Origin: an uncultured Thiotrichales bacterium
GTDB taxonomy: Bacteria; Pseudomonadota; Gammaproteobacteria; CAIRSR01
Assembly: GCA_903824965.1 (NCBI GenBank)
Contig: CAIJYR010000052.1
Coordinates: 1-55,103, forward strand
Reading direction: 5' to 3'
Length of the DNA stretch: 55,103 bases
Positions within the stretch are counted from its first letter, which is position 1, and every line of letters begins with the position of its first letter. This document shows positions 51,168 to 55,103 of this stretch, piece by piece. Below the pieces are notes generated by a model. It was not told the origin of the DNA. It saw only the letters and a program-made list of their open reading frames with translations, and did no database searches. The position numbers were made by a program, and so were the translations under genes.

Positions 51168-52837
51168 TGCAGCGATGGTTTCTCTTATTGGGTTGTTTCC
51201 TGGGCACTGCTGTGGTGGCAGCCGTTTGGATGTGGGACGGGCAGTTGGTGGCGTTGCCTGATCTGACGAGTGGGCGTTTCGATTGTGTTTCTTATTCGCC
51301 TCCTTCGATCCTGCGTTCTGTCGATGGTGCTCCGCGTGCGTCGGTGTCGGTCGCTGTGATGGAAGCCGACTTGCGAGTGATGGCGCATATCACGCGCTGT
51401 ATTCGGACCTACTCGGTTGCACGCAACATGGATCAAGTGGTACCGATCGCAGCGCGGTTGGGGATGAAGGTGCTGTTGGGAGTATGGATATCACGCGAGG
51501 AAGAAAGCGGGAACGCCGAAATCAGGCAAGCAGCAACCATGGCCAACGCCTACCCAGAAACTGTGCGTGCCATTGTGGTCGGCAATGAGGCGATGATGCG
51601 CTGTGATGTGTCCGAAGCACGGCTCGCAGCCTATCTCCAGTACGCCCGTACTTTAACACACACCCCCCTGACAGTTGCCGAGATCTGGCGTTTCTGGTTG
51701 TATCACCCGCAGTTGGCCTCCTCGGTGGACTTTATTACCCTCCATATTCTGCCCTATTGGGAAGATGAACCGACCTCAGTGGATCAATCGCTTGCGTCCG
51801 TTGAACAGATCATGATGCACTGTCAGGAACGTTTTGCTGGCAAACCGCTCCTGATCGGTGAGATTGGCTGGCCTAGTCTTGGGCGGCCCCACCGCGATGC
51901 TGTACCAGGGCGCATTCAACAAGCGCAGTTTTTGCGCACATTGGCCACACTCGCTGCATCGCATGGTTGGGCGTACAACGTCATTGAAGGGTTCGATCAG
52001 CGATGGAAGCGGGACAGTGAGGGGACGGTTGGGGGGGCTTGGGGTGTGTTTACGGAGGAGGGTGTCCAGAAATTTCCGTTGCGTGGCCCCGTCAGTGACT
52101 GTCCCGAGTGGAGGTCTGAGTTTCTGTTGTCGGTCGCTTTGGGTGCGTTGGGATGGGTGTGGCTTTTCTGGAAAGGGGCCGCACGATCGAACCTGCGTGG
52201 TGCGGTCGCTGCCCTGATCACGCCTTTTTTGGGCGGCTTGCTTGTGATGCAAGCAGATTTTATGTTGCAAACAACACTTGGCATCACCGATTGGGTGCTT
52301 GGCTTTTTGGGTCTTGTCCTTTCTGTTTTGCTGGCGGGATTGCTGGTGCGGGGTTTCGCACTGGGCATATGGCCCACTCTGCCCGCCTTGGGTAGCGTGT
52401 TGGATGCCCTTTTTCGTTCCTCTCCTGTGATAGAAGAAGAACGCATAGACCAATGGCAATGGTTTGGGCTGATCTATCTCGTTCTATTGATCGGTGCTGC
52501 TGGGGTTGGGTTGGCACTTGCGTTGGCGTTTGCACATTCCCATCGAGACTTTCCTGTGGCGGTCTTTTTATTACCTGCCTTGGCATTCCTTGCCTTTGGT
52601 TGTGCCAATCGATTCCAGGTCGAACCAGGCTATGTACCACGAGAAGAAAGCTGGTTGGGTATTTTGTTCCTAGTGCTGGCCTTTGGTGGCTGGATGAATG
52701 AACGCTTTCTGAATCCGGTTGCTGTACAGTGGGCGGTGGTACTTGTGCTGTTCGCCATTCCCTTGCTTGGGAAGATGGTCGTTTTTTACGATCGTAAAAG
52801 ACCAACTCATCGGTACTCCGCAAGACGCACGACTTGA
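51167..52837 (+). CDS. GH17-family membrane protein (NdvC-like beta-glucan transglycosylase)
   Basis: From ATG 51167 the product has 556 residues; the track start ten codons earlier lies in the previous gene. An N-terminal anchor is followed by a glycoside hydrolase family 17 domain (about 40-320) with VVGNEAMMR holding the acid/base Glu and IGEIGWPS the nucleophile Glu. Six to eight hydrophobic helices fill the C-terminal half. This GH17 plus membrane-segment layout and size match NdvC of cyclic beta-1,3-1,6-glucan synthesis in bradyrhizobia. A glucan chain-modifying role in the periplasm or envelope is inferred. The 3' end overlaps amrS by 31 bases. Confidence 0.8.
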   Translation: MQRWFLLLGCFLGTAVVAAVWMWDGQLVALPDLTSGRFDCVSYSPPSILRSVDGAPRASVSVAVMEADLRVMAHITRCIRTYSVARNMDQVVPIAARLGMKVLLGVWISREEESGNAEIRQAATMANAYPETVRAIVVGNEAMMRCDVSEARLAAYLQYARTLTHTPLTVAEIWRFWLYHPQLASSVDFITLHILPYWEDEPTSVDQSLASVEQIMMHCQERFAGKPLLIGEIGWPSLGRPHRDAVPGRIQQAQFLRTLATLAASHGWAYNVIEGFDQRWKRDSEGTVGGAWGVFTEEGVQKFPLRGPVSDCPEWRSEFLLSVALGALGWVWLFWKGAARSNLRGAVAALITPFLGGLLVMQADFMLQTTLGITDWVLGFLGLVLSVLLAGLLVRGFALGIWPTLPALGSVLDALFRSSPVIEEERIDQWQWFGLIYLVLLIGAAGVGLALALAFAHSHRDFPVAVFLLPALAFLAFGCANRFQVEPGYVPREESWLGILFLVLAFGGWMNERFLNPVAVQWAVVLVLFAIPLLGKMVVFYDRKRPTHRYSARRTT

Positions 52838-53874
52838 CGTCGTGCGCCCCAATCGCCAGGGTGAGGCTCAAAAACACCCGCGCATGGTGCCTGGCATTGG
52901 GTACAGAGGCCGTCCTTTGTCAGATTCCAGGTTGATATCTGGTATCCGGTGCGTCCAATGAGTCGCTGACCACAACGGTGGCAATGGGTCGAGCCGCTCT
53001 TTGTATCTGCAATGTTCCCTGCATACACGTACCGTAAACCGTTTCGGCGGGCGATGTCACAGGCGCGGAAAAGCGTATTCGCGGGGGTGGGTGGTTTGTC
53101 CTGCATCTTCCAAGCAGGGTGAAAGGCACTGAGATGCAGAGGCGTATCGACCCCCAAGTGTTCGCGGATCCAGGTGGTCATGGCGTTTAGTTCTTGATCG
53201 GTGTCATTTTCGCCAGGAATGAGCAGGGTCGTGATCTCGAACCAGACAGTGGTTTCGCGCCGAAGGTATTCCAGGGTTTCTAGGACGGGTTGCAGGTGAG
53301 CGCCTGTCAGTCGGTGGTAAAAATTCTCTGAAAAACTTTTGAGATCCACATTGGCCGCATCCATGTGCCGATAAAACTCGGCTCGCGGATCCGCGTGCAC
53401 ATACCCTGCTGTGACCGCAACCGATCGCACCCCCTGTTCACGACAAGCGATCGCAACATCGATCGCGTATTCGTGAAAGATCACCGGATCGTTATAGGTA
53501 TAGGCAACACTCCGACACCCCAACCGCTTGGCAGCCAACGCAATGGTTTCTGGGGTGGCGGCGTCGGCGAGGGTGTCCATTTCTCTCGATTTGCTGATGT
53601 CCGAGTTTTGGCAAAACTTGCAGGTCAGATTGCAACCCGCTGTCCCAAATGATAAAATGGGCGTTCCTGGCAAAAAATGGTTAAGCGGTTTTTTCTCGAT
53701 GGGGTCGATGCAAAAACCACTCGAACGACCATAGGTGGTCAGAACAATGCGCCCCTCCTGGTTCGCTCGCACGAAGCACAATCCCTGCTGTCCCTCGTGG
53801 AGTGCGCACTCACGAGGACATAGGGTACACTGAATGCGCCCATCCCCGCGTAACGACCAATACCGCGTGGGCAC
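52807..53874 (-). CDS. amrS: AmmeMemoRadiSam system radical SAM enzyme
   Basis: The product has about 355 residues from GTG 53874 (before PTRYWSLRGDGRIQC). GTG 53925 is an alternative, and the ORF-track start at 54327 is impossible because it runs through amrB. A Cys-rich N-terminus (CTLCPRECALHEGQQGLC) is followed by the radical SAM motif CNLTCKFCQN (CxxxCxxC), then AYTYNDPVIFHEYA and VDLKSFSENFYHRL, the typical AmrS series. The C-terminus carries two further CxxC pairs (CHRCG, CTQC), which may bind Zn or FeS; that extension is not usual. It uses SAM and a 4Fe-4S cluster; the substrate is unknown. It is divergent from amrB. Confidence 0.9.
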   Translation of the reverse strand: MPTRYWSLRGDGRIQCTLCPRECALHEGQQGLCFVRANQEGRIVLTTYGRSSGFCIDPIEKKPLNHFLPGTPILSFGTAGCNLTCKFCQNSDISKSREMDTLADAATPETIALAAKRLGCRSVAYTYNDPVIFHEYAIDVAIACREQGVRSVAVTAGYVHADPRAEFYRHMDAANVDLKSFSENFYHRLTGAHLQPVLETLEYLRRETTVWFEITTLLIPGENDTDQELNAMTTWIREHLGVDTPLHLSAFHPAWKMQDKPPTPANTLFRACDIARRNGLRYVYAGNIADTKSGSTHCHRCGQRLIGRTGYQISTWNLTKDGLCTQCQAPCAGVFEPHPGDWGARRQVVRLAEYR

Positions 53875-53940
53875 AACGTGGGTGTTTCGAGGGTTCGTAA
53901 TCGATTTCTCCCCAAAGATCAACACAGAGTGGTGGCGTGT

Positions 53941-54726
53941 ATGAATACGATACGTACTGCTGCGGTGGCTGGGCTGTTTTATCCCGCTGATCCTGGCGAA
54001 CTGCGTGCCCTGGTGACGGATCTGTTGCGCCAGGCAAAACCCGCCGGAGAGATTCCCAAAGCTCTGATAGCACCCAATGCGGGTTACGTGTACTCCGGCC
54101 CGATTGCTGCGACGGGCTACGCGACTGTGGCCCCCGCACGGGAGACGATCAAGCGTGTCGTCCTGTTGGGGCCAGCCCATCGGGTAGGTTTTGCGGGGTT
54201 GGCGCTGTCGAGTGCCGCTTTTTTTGCAACGCCGCTTGGCAAAGTGACCGTAGACCCCTCGGCCCGTCAGGAACTCGCGGATTTTTCCAAAGTGGTGGTT
54301 TTGGATCAAGCCCACGCCCTGGAGCACAGCCTAGAGGTTCACCTGCCCTTTTTGCAAGTGCTTTTGGAGGCGTTTACCCTTGTGCCGTTGGTGGTGGGGG
54401 ACGTTGCCTATGAAACCGTTGCGGAGGTGATTGAGCGGCTGTGGGGTGGCCCAGAAACGCTCGTTGTGATCAGTTCCGATCTGAGCCATTACCAGGACTA
54501 CGATACCGCCCGCCGACTCGATGCCGCAACGTCGCAGGCCATCGAAGCCTTATCCCCCACAAGCATTCATCACGATCATGCTTGTGGGCGTACCCCCATC
54601 AATGGACTGTTGACGGTAGCACGTCGGAGGGGAATGTCTGCGCGAACCCTGGATCTACGCAACTCAGGAGATACCGCCGGAACCCGCGACCGCGTAGTGG
54701 GCTATGGAACGTATGCTTTTTTATGA
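53941..54726 (+). CDS. amrB: MEMO1-family protein, AmmeMemoRadiSam system protein B
   Basis: The product has 261 residues from ATG 53941 (MNTIRTAAVAGLFYP), the normal MEMO start; the ORF track adds 21 residues. The MEMO fold resembles extradiol dioxygenases. The metal-site-like His residues lie in LLGPAHRV, ALEHSLEVHLPFLQ and SSDLSHYQ, and DHDACGRTPI-like HDHACGRTPINGL carries the conserved Cys. It acts with AmrA and the radical SAM protein. Start codons of amrB and amrS are only 15-66 bases apart, depending on the amrS start. Confidence 0.92.
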   Translation: MNTIRTAAVAGLFYPADPGELRALVTDLLRQAKPAGEIPKALIAPNAGYVYSGPIAATGYATVAPARETIKRVVLLGPAHRVGFAGLALSSAAFFATPLGKVTVDPSARQELADFSKVVVLDQAHALEHSLEVHLPFLQVLLEAFTLVPLVVGDVAYETVAEVIERLWGGPETLVVISSDLSHYQDYDTARRLDAATSQAIEALSPTSIHHDHACGRTPINGLLTVARRRGMSARTLDLRNSGDTAGTRDRVVGYGTYAFL

Positions 54727-54831
54727 GTATCGCCCTTTCTTCCAGGAGAATGTGCAAGAAATTAATGACACACAACAAGAAACTGCGCACCTCTTTTTTG
54801 ATCCAAATTCAAACTAACGTACCCAAACGAC

Positions 54832-54960
54832 TTATGAAGCATCCTCCTTCTTAACCCGTTCTCGCACGATCCGAATACCCTCGAATGGTTTTAAATTGCC
54901 ATTCAAACGCTCACGCACAATATGGAGTTCTATGATTCTGTCGTGCGACTCTGATTTCAT
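54832..54960 (-). CDS. Possible 42-residue protein, or C-terminus of a gene entering from the right edge
   Basis: The frame ends KPFEGIRIVRERVKKEDAS at TAA 54832. An ATG at 54960 with GAGAG upstream gives a 42-residue charged protein starting MKSESHDRIIELHIV. The same frame stays open beyond that ATG to the window edge (55103), so it may be the end of a longer gene. However, the added part (VALRFVSARD.., VALRFAPCAPRE) coincides with a large inverted repeat and looks non-coding. I do not recognise the family. Confidence 0.35.
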   Translation of the reverse strand: MKSESHDRIIELHIVRERLNGNLKPFEGIRIVRERVKKEDAS

Positions 54961-55024
54961 TTTCTCTCGAGGAGCACATGGAGCGAAGCGTAGTGCGACG
55001 AGCCCCGCGTAGCCGTGAGGGCCG

Positions 55025-55073
55025 TACGTTTTGTCGATGTCCGCAGCCGTATCGCGGGCTGAGACAAAACGTA
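55025..55073. repeat. Nested inverted repeat near the right edge
   Basis: TACGTTTTGTC and GACAAAACGTA form a perfect 11-base inverted repeat, and inside them CAGCC pairs with GGCTG around GTATCGCG. The 49-base structure could be a cruciform, an RNA hairpin or an end of a mobile element. The surrounding 54961-55103 is GC-rich and shows no credible gene. Confidence 0.7.
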
Positions 55074-55103
55074 AGGCAACCGAGCACGGCGTAAAGCCAT
55101 TTG

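Noticed and set aside
53875-54327. Long N-terminus of the radical SAM ORF
   Set aside because: It runs antisense through the amrB gene and does not look like protein; AmrS proteins begin shortly before the Cys-rich segment.
1-55103. CRISPR array or complete insertion sequence
   Set aside because: No regularly spaced repeats with unique spacers and no full transposase gene were seen; the repeats found are short tandem or single palindromes.

Overview
The window looks like chromosomal DNA of a sulfur-oxidising, CO2-fixing proteobacterium (gamma or beta class; the species cannot be read from the sequence). The evidence is a flavocytochrome c sulfide dehydrogenase next to a sulfide:quinone oxidoreductase, a DabA-type inorganic-carbon transporter with NuoL/NuoM-like partners, a CbbY-type phosphatase, and MSHA-type pseudopilin genes with a DUF6701/MshQ protein. 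Genes are packed tightly. Many neighbours share start or stop codons, and several divergent or convergent pairs overlap. There is no rRNA, CRISPR array or complete insertion sequence.

Layout. 1-860: a cut-off transposase/integrase fragment, tRNA-Leu(UAA), then decayed remains of a phage-type integrase and a YafQ-like toxin. 860-5950: a large secreted MshQ-like protein divergent from a secreted RNase T2. 6160-9620: an AAA ATPase plus DUF4435/TOPRIM pair resembling the PARIS anti-phage system, overlapping a NuoL-like proton channel gene. 9660-12350: a cyclic-nucleotide-binding protein, AMMECR1 (amrA) and protoporphyrinogen oxidase. 12350-17040: CbbY-like phosphatase, a small unknown, YgfX-like and MshI-like proteins on the minus strand, diverging from four pseudopilin/MshP-type genes. 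17140-20850: polyamine synthesis (carboxynorspermidine decarboxylase and dehydrogenase, fold-III ornithine decarboxylase). 20909-31776: two type I polyketide synthases. 31808-35261: AsmA-family protein and an unknown membrane-anchored protein. 35460-36823: a structured RNA resembling a HEARO/IscB omega RNA without its nuclease, directly in front of a seven-repeat beta-propeller protein. 36798-39146: topoisomerase III. 39293-43014: fccA-fccB-sqr with two tiny ORFs. 43056-44078: queA. 44266-48989: NuoM-like protein and DabA. 48949-50655: coaX and cysM. 50760-52837: a cytochrome-like lipoprotein and a GH17 membrane protein. 52807-54726: amrS and amrB. The right edge holds a nested inverted repeat and a short possible gene.

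How the genes fit together. FccAB and Sqr would oxidise sulfide and feed electrons to the cytochrome and quinone pools. DabA with the NuoM-like and perhaps the distant NuoL-like subunit would concentrate inorganic carbon for the Calvin cycle, and the CbbY-like phosphatase would fit that cycle. The three AmmeMemoRadiSam parts (amrA, amrS, amrB) are all present but split over 43 kb. The MSHA-type genes are also split, with mshQ 9 kb from the pseudopilin cluster. The most interesting items are the orphan HEARO/omega-like RNA, the PARIS-like operon coupled to a proton-channel gene, and the polyketide synthase with one dead and one intact acyltransferase and no carrier protein. All functional names come from motif recognition by eye; no database search was run.
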